From JAADJA01 sp963840975 (GTDB taxonomy: Bacteria > Bacteroidota > Bacteroidia > Bacteroidales > JAADJA01), in assembly GCA_963840975.1 (NCBI GenBank), contig CAWJBC010000002.1:604874-668873 (forward strand): a stretch of DNA of 64,000 nt, written 5' to 3'. Under the pieces are notes generated by a model. It was given only the letters and a program-made list of their open reading frames with translations. It was not told the origin of the DNA and did no database searches. Position numbers and translations under genes: made by a program. Of the stretch, positions 26,622 through 35,674 are shown one piece after another (the first letter of the stretch is position 1; the number at the start of each line of letters is the position of its first letter).

Positions 26622-27996
26622 ATGACTGACCAGGAATTATATAACTTAATACAACAAGGTGAAGGTGAAAACCTTGAATTTAAAAGCAATTTCAATAGTG
26701 AGCTTATTGAGACTTTAGTTGCTTTTGCAAACACAAGAGGAGGAAAGGTTGTTCTGGGTATTAATGATAAGAACAAATTTACAGGAATTAAGATCAGCTC
26801 GGAATCAGTACAAAACTGGATCAATGAAATCAAAAATAAAACATCACCCGCATTGATGCCTGATGTAACAATCATTGAGTCAGGAGTACAAATAAGTGTT
26901 GTCTTTTCCATTCAGGAATATCCGGTTAAGCCTGTTTCAACCCGTGGTAAGTATTATAAACGTATTGCCAATTCAAATCATCTGATGAGCCTTGATGAAA
27001 TTTCAAATGAGCACCTGAGAACAATTAACAGTAGCTGGGATTTTTATCCCGACCCTAATCACGGCATTGAGGCGATATCCATAAGTAAAGTTAAAAATTT
27101 CATCTGGAAGATTGAGCAGCAAACGCAAGCCAAAGTTGAACTTGAACCAATGGCCTTTCTGTCGAAATTCGAAATTATTCGCGATAAGCAACTAACATTT
27201 GGTGGATTTTTACTTTTTGTCAAAGAGTATTGCCTGAACAGCGATATTCAGGTGGGGCGCTTTAAAAGTGAAACCATGATCATTGACAGTATTTCATTAA
27301 ATACCGACTTATTTACCGAAGTGGATGAAATACTTGCTTTTATAAAAAAGCACCTCATGGTTGAGTACATCATCACCAGCGAACCCCAGCGGACTGAGCG
27401 CTTTGATTATCCAATGGATGCCATCCGTGAAATTGTTATCAATATGATCGTGCATAGGGATTATCGCGACAGCAGTCACAGCATAATCAAAATATTTGAC
27501 GAAAGAATCGAATTTTTTAATCCGGGTAAACTTTATGGAAATCTTACTATCGCAGATTTACTTAGTGATAACTATACTTCCCAAACACGAAATAAACTTG
27601 TAGCAAAAGCTTTTAAAGAAACAGGACTAATTGAACGATACGGTTCCGGCATCAGGCGTATAATCAATATCTGTAAAGAATATGGGGTCAAACAACCCCT
27701 GTTTGAAGAAGTATTTCATGGATTCAAAGTTACTTTATTCAAAAAGAAGATCATGGTCGGAGAAAAGGTCGGAGAAAAGGTCGGAGAAAAGGTCGGAGAA
27801 ATTCTTAGTGAAAACCAAAAAATGATTATTAAATTGATTAAGTTAAATAATCATATTTCTGCCCGTGAACTTTCAGATGGAACTTAATATATCTCAGCGA
27901 AAAATTGAAGAAAACATCAGTAAACTAAAGAAAAAAAAAATACTCAAACGGATTGGACCCCCCAAAGGCGGCTTTTGGGAGATCATCGTCAATTAA
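26622..27996 (+). CDS. Schlafen AlbA_2 / HATPase / winged-helix protein, paralogue 2, frameshifted as written
   Basis: Same architecture as its neighbours but a divergent subfamily: GEGENLEFKSNFNSELIETL and FANTRGGKVVLGINDKN (AlbA_2), then IREIVINMIVHRDYRDSSHS and FKETGLIERYGSGIRRI (HATPase). The hinge is a fourfold KVGE repeat (12-nt units at about 27757-27801). The winged helix is broken at the GG at 27879-27880; removing one G joins SARELSD to ELNISQRKIEENIS and runs to KRIGPPKGGFWEIIVN at 27996, matching the end of the other paralogues. The full product would be about 457 residues. Confidence 0.82.
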
Positions 27997-28050
27997 GCAA
28001 CCCGAAACCCAGAACACTGAACCCGGAACCGTGAACCCTGAACGAATGAT

Positions 28051-28142
28051 TTAACCGCGAAAAACCGCAAATTAACCGCGAATTTTACGAATTACACGCC
28101 GATTGGCGCTAATTGGCGATAGATCTGCGCAATCAGCGGTGA
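28051..28142. repeat. Imperfect interspersed repeat rich in CCGCGAA/CGCAGA motifs, copy 1
   Basis: The 341-bp gap after paralogue 2 (27997-28337) has no gene. It holds an AACCC/GAACC ladder at 28000-28045, then this block (TTAACCGCGAAAAACCGCAA ... ATCTGCGCAATCAGCGGT), and another ladder at 28175-28208. The block recurs at 30010-30100 with moderate divergence. Its ends are partly complementary (ACCGC at the left, GCGGT at the right), so it may fold into a hairpin. Confidence 0.65.
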
Positions 28143-28337
28143 AAAAACCTTTAAAATCATACAAAAGATTCTATGTAGAACCTCAAACCCCGAACTTCAA
28201 ACTTCAATCTTACCACGAATACCCAATGTTCTGATTGACTTAGTTGAAATCAAACCCGAAACGCTAAACAAAATATTAATAACCTTTGACATCTGATGCA
28301 TTCCTATTGAGAATTTCCGGATTCCCGGTATTAACAA

Positions 28338-29693
28338 ATGTCTGAAAATCAAAACATAGAGTTTAAGCAAACCTGGCGTGATGAATATCTGAAATGGATA
28401 TGTGGTTTTGCCAATGCTTACGGAGGAAAAGTTTTTATCGGTCTGGATGACAATGGTAACGCTTTAGGCCTCTCGAATACTCAAAAGCTGATGGAAGACA
28501 TTCCGAATAAAATAGTTAATTATTTAGGAGTGTTAGCAGATGTGAATTTGTTGGAGAACAGGGGTGAGCAATACATTGAGATTATTGTTACCCCTTCAAG
28601 TGTGCCTATTTCTTTCAAAGGGATCTATTATTACCGTTCTGGCAGTACCAAGCAGGAACTTAAAGGAACAGCATTGCATCAGTTTCTTTTAAAACGTACC
28701 GGACATACATGGGATGACCTGCCTTGTGAAAGTGCTACTTTGCAGGATATTGATACGGATGTTGTAAAATACTTCTTCAAAAAAGTTGCTGTAAGCAAAC
28801 GTATCGCCGATAATGCAGGTGATGATGATTTGAAAACAACGCTTGAAAATCTGGATCTTCTATCAAACATTGGTCACCTGAAAAATGCAGCTTTGTTGCT
28901 GTTCGGTAAAAAGCCATCACGGTTTTTTCCATCAGTATCTTTCAAAATAGGCAGGTTTATTGATGGTGATGATGATTTACGTTTTCAGGATGTGGTTGAA
29001 GGAAATATTCTTCAAATGGCGGACAAAGTACTGGATATCCTGAAATCAAAATACCTGATTTCACCCATCCATTATGAAGGTCTGCAGCGGATAGAAAGGC
29101 TCGAGGTTCCGGAAGATTCGCTCAGGGAAGCTATTTTTAATTCAATAATACATAAGGATTATACCGGAGCTCCGATCCAGTTGAGCGTTTACAATGATAA
29201 AATTATTCTTTGGAATGAAGGCCGGTTACCTGAAGGATTTACCATTGAAACCTTGCTTGAAAAGCATCCCTCAAGACCCAGCAATAAAAACATTGCAGAT
29301 ATTTTCTTCAAAGCAGGCTTTATTGAGGCCTGGGGCCGGGGTATTGCAAAAATTGTCAATGGTTTTGTTCATTCAGGATTACCTGCTCCGGTTTTTACGT
29401 TGGCTATGGGTGGTATAATGGTCACCATCAAAAGAGAAATATCAGATCAAGGTGACTCAATTGATCATAAAAATGTTACAGAAAACGTTACAGTAAATGT
29501 TACAGAAAACAGAAAGGCTATCATACTTGAGATAATTAGAAAAAATAATAGAATTACAACTCAGGAAATGGCTCAAATACTCGGAGTAACGCGAATGACA
29601 ATAGCAAGAGACATTGAATTTTTTAAGCAAAAAGGCATGCTTCATCGCATTGGACCTGCCAAAGGCGGTCACTGGCAAATCATTGAAAAATAA
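28338..29693 (+). CDS. Schlafen AlbA_2 / HATPase / winged-helix protein, paralogue 3
   Basis: A 451-residue protein close to paralogue 1 along its whole length (NQNIEFKQTWRDEYLKWICG; AIFNSIIHKDYTGAPIQLSV; FFKAGFIEAWGRGIAKIVNG). The hinge between ATPase and winged helix is (NVTE/NVTV) in three units, encoded by a 12-nt repeat (about 29470-29508) unrelated in sequence to the hinge repeats of the other two. The winged helix (TTQEMAQILGVTRMTIARDI) ends in RIGPAKGGHWQIIEK, identical to paralogue 1 at DNA level across the stop codon. The first residues MSENQNIEFK support the ATG at 28338. Confidence 0.85.
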   Translation: MSENQNIEFKQTWRDEYLKWICGFANAYGGKVFIGLDDNGNALGLSNTQKLMEDIPNKIVNYLGVLADVNLLENRGEQYIEIIVTPSSVPISFKGIYYYRSGSTKQELKGTALHQFLLKRTGHTWDDLPCESATLQDIDTDVVKYFFKKVAVSKRIADNAGDDDLKTTLENLDLLSNIGHLKNAALLLFGKKPSRFFPSVSFKIGRFIDGDDDLRFQDVVEGNILQMADKVLDILKSKYLISPIHYEGLQRIERLEVPEDSLREAIFNSIIHKDYTGAPIQLSVYNDKIILWNEGRLPEGFTIETLLEKHPSRPSNKNIADIFFKAGFIEAWGRGIAKIVNGFVHSGLPAPVFTLAMGGIMVTIKREISDQGDSIDHKNVTENVTVNVTENRKAIILEIIRKNNRITTQEMAQILGVTRMTIARDIEFFKQKGMLHRIGPAKGGHWQIIEK

Positions 29694-29729
29694 TTGAGCA
29701 CGGAACGAATGATCCCTGAACTGTCAGCC

Positions 29730-29997
29730 GAATTAAGATTGCCTTGCCACAGGCATCCCATTGGGAAAATTGACTAAAGTTTTGATTGACTAAATTGAAA
29801 TTGCCAACAGCTAACAGCCAATTGCTAAAAGCTTTTTCAACAGTCAACCCTCAACGGAGAACTGAATTAAGATTGCCTTGCCACAGGCATCCCTTTGGGA
29901 AAATTGACTAAAGTTTTGATTGACTAAATTGAAAAAGCCAACAGCTAACAGCCAATTGCTAACAGCCTTTTCAACTGCCATCCGTGAATTGAGAACC
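29730..29997 (+). repeat. Tandem pair of 134-bp repeat units (copies C and D)
   Basis: Units at 29730-29863 and 29864-29997 match copies A and B at most positions; the segment before copy C (from the last codons of paralogue 3) is also almost identical to that before copy A. The 569-bp gap 29694-30262 contains this pair, the CCGC-type repeat at 30010-30100 and about 160 bp with nothing recognised; short ORFs across it are accidental. Confidence 0.9.
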
Positions 29998-30009
29998 AAC
30001 AACAAAAGT

Positions 30010-30100
30010 TTAACCGAGAAAAACCGCAAATTAACCGCGAATTTTACGAATTACACGCTGATTAGCGCAAATAAGCGATTAATCTGCGCAATTAGAGGTA
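30010..30100. repeat. CCGCGAA/CGCAGA-type interspersed repeat, copy 2
   Basis: Contains GAAAAACCGCAAATTAACCG, then ATTTTACGAATTACACGCTG and ATCTGCGCAATTAGAGGT, aligning with 28051-28142 with scattered substitutions. Like copy 1 it directly follows an AlbA_2 gene and its ladder or 134-bp repeats. Confidence 0.65.
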
Positions 30101-30262
30101 AAGACAAACCCGGAACCGAAAGCGCAGCACCGAAAATGGATCAATTAATTTCATGTAATTTGATTACAAACACAGGAAAAATAATTACGAAAAGCATGCA
30201 GGTTGCCGTAAATCTTCAAATAATCAACAATACTGACCGATAATAAAACAGGAAATAATAAA

Positions 30263-30520
30263 ATGAATTTTCAATTTTCCAAACACTCAATTGAACAGAT
30301 AAAAATACGCGGCCTTAGCATTGATATTATTTCCGAATTAATTGAGAATCCGGACAAGACCATAACCCATATTTCCGGTACCATCATTTATCAAAAGCTT
30401 GTCAATGAAGACAATAAATACTATATTTACAGGGTTTTTATAAATAAAGAAAAGAAACCACCACTGGTGATTACAGCATATAAAACATCAAAAATTGAAA
30501 AATATGAAGATCAGGTATGA
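30263..30520 (+). CDS. DUF4258 domain protein
   Basis: An 85-residue protein: FSKHSIEQIKIRGLSIDIIS, then IENPDKTITHISGTIIYQKL and YYIYRVFINKEKKPPLVITAYKTSKI. The His near the N-terminus, the central strand pair and the C-terminal VITAYKTSKI are typical of DUF4258, a small RelE/BrnT-like fold. It overlaps the DUF2283 gene by 17 bp, and such pairs are common in bacteria, suggesting a toxin-antitoxin-like module; no activity is established for this pair. Confidence 0.8.
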   Translation: MNFQFSKHSIEQIKIRGLSIDIISELIENPDKTITHISGTIIYQKLVNEDNKYYIYRVFINKEKKPPLVITAYKTSKIEKYEDQV

Positions 30521-30698
30521 TAAAGAAACCGACATTGTTTACATCCGTTTTTCGGATTTAGCAATAGCTGAAAGCGATCAGGAAAAGCCAGGTATTATCC
30601 TTGATTATACAAAGAATGGTCAAATTGTCGGCATAGAAATTCTTAATGCCTCTGCCAATATTGAACAGGTTAATGGTATTCTTTATGAAGTAGCCTGA
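30504..30698 (+). CDS. DUF2283 domain protein
   Basis: A 64-residue protein, KIRYDKETDIVYIRFSDL then PGIILDYTKNGQIVGIEILNAS, which is a canonical DUF2283 sequence. ATG 30504 is chosen over TTG 30495 because DUF2283 proteins begin with the strand MKIRYDKE. Translationally coupled to the DUF4258 gene. Its function is unknown; from the pairing it may be an antitoxin. Confidence 0.8.
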   Translation: MKIRYDKETDIVYIRFSDLAIAESDQEKPGIILDYTKNGQIVGIEILNASANIEQVNGILYEVA

Positions 30699-30720
30699 AC
30701 AAAAGCGAGAACCCTGAACG

Positions 30721-30980
30721 GAATTAAGATTGCCTTGCCACAGGCATCCCTTTGGGAAAATTGACTAAAGTTTTGATTGACTAAAATGAAATTGCCAACA
30801 GCCAACAGCCAATTGCTAAAAGCCTTTTCAACAGTCAACCCTCAAGGGAGAACTGAATTAAGATTGCCTTGCCACAGGCATCCCTTTGGGAAAATTGACT
30901 AAAGTTTTGATTGACTAAATTGAAAAAGCCAACAGCCAACAGCCAATTGCTAAAAGCCTTTTTCAACAGTCAAACTCAGA
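30721..30980 (+). repeat. Tandem pair of 134-bp repeat units (copies E and F)
   Basis: Copy E is 30721-30854 (134 bp); copy F runs from 30855 to about 30980 and its end diverges into the ladder repeat. The pair begins 22 bp after the DUF2283 stop. The 402-bp gap 30699-31100 is filled by this pair and the ladder, with no gene. Confidence 0.9.
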
Positions 30981-31048
30981 ACCCAGAACCCAGAACCCGG
31001 AACACAGAACTCAAAACCCGGAACTCAAAACCTTGAACTGAGAACACA
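30981..31048. repeat. Degenerate GAACCC/GAACTC ladder repeat
   Basis: About nine degenerate units of 6-9 bp (CAGAACCCAGAACCCGGAAC, then CAGAACTCAAAACCCGGAAC and CTTGAACTGAGAAC). It marks the junction between the accessory region and the acylation module. Related ladders occur at 23818, 28000 and 28175. Confidence 0.6.
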
Positions 31049-31100
31049 AAAAATGCTCTTTAACTCCATCCATTTCGTACTCTAAAAATCTTTAAAAGAA

Positions 31101-32610
31101 ATGATTAACAAAATTATAGAATCAATTAATAATTTTCCTGAACGCAACGCATTCTTTATCAAGGATAAATTCTATACTTATGCTCCAGCTTGGGACAGGA
31201 GATTTCAAATATAAAAAATGTTTTATTGCCCCATTTACCAAAAGTTTCTCCAAAATATATTGGGGTAATGATGTATGAGGATTTCGAATCCTATGCATCT
31301 TGTATAACTGTTTTACTTTCTGGTTGCGGGTATGTCCCTTTAAACCCATTGAATCCGATAGAGCGTAACCTTGAAGTCATTCATCAGGCAGGAGTAAAAA
31401 TAATTTTATCCAGCAACACAACATCTGAATTAGCATACAATAGGAATAAGAATCTGACATTTATTGATACCGGCAAATTACCAGATGGAACCATTGATCT
31501 TGAGTTTCCCCCAACAAAAGATGATGATCCGGCTTATGTAATTTTTACTTCCGGCAGTACAGGCAAACCAAAAGGAGCACCCATAAGCAGAGGAAATCTA
31601 AATGCATTTCTTGATTCTGTCTGGGATATTGGCTGGGATATTAACGAAGAAGACAGGTTTCTTCAAATGTCAAGTATGACTTTCGATATGTCCATTCTTA
31701 CTTTCATTATTCCTCTGTGTGTCGGAGCCTGTATTTATACTGTACCGGAAGATGAGATCAAATACCTTTTTGGATTTAAGCTTATGGTCGAACAGGGTAT
31801 CACATTCATTGCCGTTGTTCCTTCTACGCTTATCTTACCTTAAACCATATTTCAGCTCAATCAATCTTACATCAATTCGATATTCTCTGGTTTGTGGTGA
31901 ATCGTTTCCGATAGAATTGGCTAACCTTTGGCAGCAATGTGTTCCTAACGGAAAAATCGTAAATATTTATGGGCCCACGGAAGCAACGGTATTCACACAT
32001 TCATACCATTACAGCAAAGGAAACCATGACAAATCTTACAACAACATCATGGCGCTTGGCGACCTGGTGAAGAATATGGAAACATTGATCCTTGATGAAA
32101 CTGAAAATGAAGTTGAACAAGGACAAAAAGGAGAATTGTGTATTTCCGGAAAACAACTGACAAGCGGCTACCTTAATAATCCTGAAAAAAACCTGGAAAG
32201 TTTTTTCATAAAAAAATCCGGTAGTGTTGAAAAAAGATTTTACCGCACAGGTGATATTGTTTTTGTGGATAATGAAAATTGTTATTTTTATGTTGGAAGG
32301 AAAGATCATCAGGTTAAAATACAAGGGCACCGGGTTGAATTGGGCGATATTGAAAAACACGCCAGAGACATAACGCTTACAGAAAATACAATCGCTCTTG
32401 CTCAGTTAAACGAATTCGGAAATTATCATATCCATCTTTTTACCGATCAAACTGATTTCAATCGTGAGGATATACTTAAATATCTGAAATCCAAATTGCC
32501 TTATTATATGATTCCTTCCAATGTGACCAAAAGTGGAAAAAATGCCGATGAATGTTAATGGTAAAATTGACCGGCTTGCATTGTTGAAAATGATTAAAAA
32601 CCGTAAGTAA
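31101..32610 (+). pseudogene. Adenylate-forming ligase, DltA/amino-acid-adenylation-like, four frame breaks as written
   Basis: The reconstructed protein (about 500 residues) starts MINKIIESINNFPERNAFFI and ends NGKIDRLALLKMIKNRK, with the catalytic Lys of the NGKIDR motif. Core motifs: YVIFTSGSTGKPKGAPISRGNL (P-loop), IVNIYGPTEATVFTHSYHY, FYRTGDIVFVDNENCYFYVGRKDHQVKIQGHRVELGDIE. This fits DltA (D-alanine-carrier protein ligase) and adenylation domains of NRPS. Breaks lie at CC 31185-31186, GGG 31192-31194, TT 31830-31831 and AAAA 32529-32532; each is cured by removing one base. With the carrier protein, MBOAT and SGNH genes downstream it should activate an amino or hydroxy acid for transfer to the carrier. 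Confidence 0.85.
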
Positions 32611-32655
32611 TATTACTTTTGGAACAATAATTATTAAAGATCGAAATCATTCAAT

Positions 32656-33100
32656 ATGAGTGAAGAACTTGAAATATTGAAAGAGTTTCCATTGAAAATT
32701 CAGATTCAGATTCCCTGGGTGGATATGGATATTTATAAGCATGTGAACAATGCCAATTATTTCAGATATTTTGAAGAAGCGCGAATTAAATACCTTGAGA
32801 AAGTTGGTTTTTATGAGCAATATGAAAAAAACGGATTGGCAGGCGTGTTGTCGAATGCGTCCTGTAATTACCTGATTCCTTTGAAATACCCCGATCTCAT
32901 TACGGTTGGTACCAGAATAATTGAAATAAAGAATGATGCCCTTCAGATGGAGCAATATATATCCAGCCCTGCATCAGGCCTGGCTGCTTTCGGAAAATCG
33001 GAAATTTGCATTTTCGACTTTAATAAATCCAAAAACAATTAAAGTTCCCGATTATTTAAAGAGAGAAATTGAAAAACTGGAAAACAAATCGTTTGGATAA
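32656..33100 (+). CDS. Acyl-CoA thioesterase (4HBT hotdog family), frameshifted as written
   Basis: A hotdog-fold thioesterase: IQIPWVDMDIYKHVNNANYFRYFEEARIKYL has the catalytic Asp and the HxxNxxY motif of the YbgC/4-hydroxybenzoyl-CoA type. The frame breaks at A5 33031-33035; removing one A continues NKSKTIKVPDYLKREIEKLE to the stop at 33100, giving 147 residues, the usual family length. It lies 46 bp after the ligase gene and may edit or release acyl groups from the carrier protein, or make the free acid; this is inferred from context. Confidence 0.82.
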
Positions 33101-33170
33101 TTGAGCGCTTAATACAAGCCTCCAAATTACTAATTTAAGTATTTTTATCCATTTCATAAGATTAAACACT

Positions 33171-33944
33171 ATGACAGCAATACCAGAATTAAAACTTGTA
33201 AATAATTTGTACAGGTTTTATGATGACTTTATCGGTTTTGAAGATTTTACTATAAAGAAAAGCGAACAATTTGATTTTATTGCTTCGCGAAAATATCAAT
33301 GGCCCGGATATGTTTACAATTTGGAGGCGAATTCAGACAATTGCGATCAACTGATTGATGAATTAGAAAAAAAAATATTATCCAAAGAAATTCCTCCATT
33401 TTTAATTGTTGATCCAACAAGAGTGCCTGATAATTTTGAAGAAAAAATGGATCAAATTAGAATAAGAAAAATAGATTTTTGGCCAATTATTTTTATGGAT
33501 TTGAAGAAAAGTAAATCTTCAATTGCAAAACTAAGCGATTTTATTGTTTAAAAGTTCATGATGAAAAACAGCTTCAGACAATGGTATAATATTGTTGTTT
33601 CAGTTTTATTTCCCGAGAAAATCTGTTTCCTTTGAATTTTTTCAAACAACGCCTGAATGATAAAAGATATTTATTTCATCTTGGTTATTGCGATACTATG
33701 CCGGTTACTTCAGTAATGGTTTATATGGATAATAATATTGCAGGAACTTACATGGGAGCCACAGTTAATGAATTTCGTAAACGAGGTTTTGGAACAGAAA
33801 TAGTTAAGAGAGCTATTTTAGATGCGAGAAAAATCAGGTTGCATGTATGCGACAGCTCAATCAAGCCGAATGGGATTTCCTGTTTGGCAACAGATGGGAT
33901 TTAAGCAGTTCAAATACACTGGATGTTTATTGGATGCTTGGTGA
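33171..33944 (+). pseudogene. GNAT-family acyltransferase, several frame breaks as written
   Basis: Reconstructing across about six surplus bases (near 33549, 33552, 33580, 33620, 33640 and 33832) gives a protein of roughly 255 residues. The C-terminal GNAT domain is clear: TSVMVYMDNNIAGTYMGATV, NEFRKRGFGTEIVKRAILDA with the acetyl-CoA pyrophosphate loop RxxGxG, then GCMYATAQSSRMGFPVWQQM and GFKQFKYTGCLL. The N-terminal half (IPELKLVNNLYRFYDDFIGF) has no recognised domain. It could acylate an amine on the sugar or the activated substrate. The reconstruction is by hand and individual positions are approximate. Confidence 0.68.
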
Positions 33945-33975
33945 ACATATACAAATAATTAAATAATTTTAATAA

Positions 33976-34224
33976 ATGGAAAAAAACGAAATTTTACAGG
34001 AACTGAATCCTATTTTCAGAGAGATTTTTAATGATCAATCAATTAATGTTACTACAAACACCAATGCATCAGATATTGATGAATGGGATTCATTGAATCA
34101 TGCCATTATGGTATCAAAAGTTGAAAAACATTTCAAGATCAAATTCGAATTGATGGAAATGCTTAATTTCAAAAATGTTGGAAACATGGTGGATGTTATT
34201 GAAAGGAAACTTGCTTCAAAATAA
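33976..34224 (+). CDS. Acyl carrier protein (DltC-like position)
   Basis: An 82-residue acidic helical protein with the phosphopantetheine attachment motif EWDSLNHAIMVSKVEKHF; Ser39 is the predicted prosthetic-group site. Being placed between the adenylating ligase and the MBOAT gene it occupies the role of DltC: receiving the activated acyl or aminoacyl group and presenting it at the membrane. It is one of the few intact frames in this stretch. Confidence 0.92.
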   Translation: MEKNEILQELNPIFREIFNDQSINVTTNTNASDIDEWDSLNHAIMVSKVEKHFKIKFELMEMLNFKNVGNMVDVIERKLASK

Positions 34225-34243
34225 TCCGGTATTTTATTACAGC

Positions 34244-35673
34244 ATGTTGTTTAATTCTTTTGAGTTTCTGATTTTTTTACCGGTTGTTGTTCTTGTATAT
34301 TATATTATACCAAACAACAACTATTAAGCGGATCGTTCTTATTCTGGCAAGTATCTTTTTTATTGTCAGTGCCAATGTTTTTTCGTTATTAATCATTTCA
34401 TTAATTTCTGTTTTTAATTACTTTATAGGATTAGAAATTGCAAAAAATAAAGATTTAAAAGTTGTAAAAGGGCTTTTTCTTCTGGCTGTTTTAATCAATG
34501 TTGGTAACCTTTTCTTTTTTAAATACTACGATTTTTTCAATGAAAATTTAAGTATTGCATTGGGGTTGATAAACATTAAAAATCCTTTGCCTTTTGTTCA
34601 TATTTTTCTTCCGCTCGGTATTTCATTTTACACGTTTTCAGTTCTTGGATATATTATTGATATCAGGATAAATAAAATTAAACCGGAAAAAGACTTTTTT
34701 GCCTTTCTGAACTATGTTTTCTTTTTCTCAAAATTATTGGCGGGACCCATTGACAGGGCACAGAATTTTCTTCCTCAATCCCATCAGGAGAAGTCAATTA
34801 CTTATGAAAATTTTTCAATTGGGGGGAAACTTATTATCTGGGGATTTTTTCAGAAACTTGTTATCGCTGACCGAATCAGTATTTATGTTGATACTATTTA
34901 CCAAAATGTTGGAATACATTCTGGTATTACAATTATGGTTTGCCTTGTCCTTTATACTTTTCAGATTTATGCTGATTTTTCAGGTTATACAGATATTGCA
35001 CGTGGAATAGCACGTATTCTGGGGTACGACCTGATGGAAAACTTCCGCAGACCTTTGCTTGCCAATTCCATTACCGAATTCTGGAGACGATGGCATATTT
35101 CACTTTCATCATGGGTCAATGATTATGTATATACACCCTTATCATTGAAATACAGAAATCTTGGAATTTATGGAATTATCTTAGCCCTTTTTATCAGCTT
35201 CTTTATTGTTGGAATATGGCATGGAGCGCTGTGGACATTTGTTTTATTTGGATTTTTACAAGGAATCATCATTACATTTGAATTTTTAACCCTCAGGAAA
35301 CGAAAGAAGATATTTAAGCAGCTTCCCCGGAAATTGGTTCATACAGGCGGAATAATAATAACTTTTATAATCGTTGTACTTAGCCTGGTATTCTTCCGGG
35401 CTCCAACATTTAATACAGCAGCTCTTGTCTTTGAAAGAATTACTGCATCCGGTAATTTTTTTATTGGTTCAGTTGCAGTACTTATTTATTCATTTGCAGG
35501 AATTGTCATTCTTGCTTTCACATGATATTGTGAAAGAATATTTCAACAGAGATATTCTCAAAATCAGGTCAAGATTTTTGATTATCAGGATACTTCCTTA
35601 TGCTGCGCTGGTAATAATTATTTTAATGATCGGAGTTTTTGATGGAGGTCAATTTATTTATTTTGCCTTTTAG
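34244..35673 (+). CDS. MBOAT O-acyltransferase (DltB/AlgI-like), two frame breaks as written
   Basis: A polytopic acyltransferase that moves an acyl group across or at the membrane onto an extracytoplasmic acceptor. It starts MLFNSFEFLIFLPVVVLVYY, the standard MBOAT N-terminus, contains FWRRWHISLSSWVNDYVYTPL and the invariant active-site His in FIVGIWHGALWTFVLFGFLQG, and ends GGQFIYFAF. Breaks at TT 34324-34325 and TTT 35516-35518 are each cured by removing a T. The reconstructed length of about 475 residues is normal. It stands 19 bp after the carrier gene. Confidence 0.9.
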
Positions 35674-35674
35674 A

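Noticed and set aside
29920..30243. 107-codon plus-strand frame between AlbA_2 paralogue 3 and the DUF4258 gene
   Set aside because: It is composed of translated 134-bp and CCGC-type repeat sequence with low complexity and no homology-like motif.
26303..30980. CRISPR-like array from the regularly spaced 134-bp repeats
   Set aside because: The units are contiguous head-to-tail copies with no unique spacers, are far too long for CRISPR repeats, and no cas gene is nearby.
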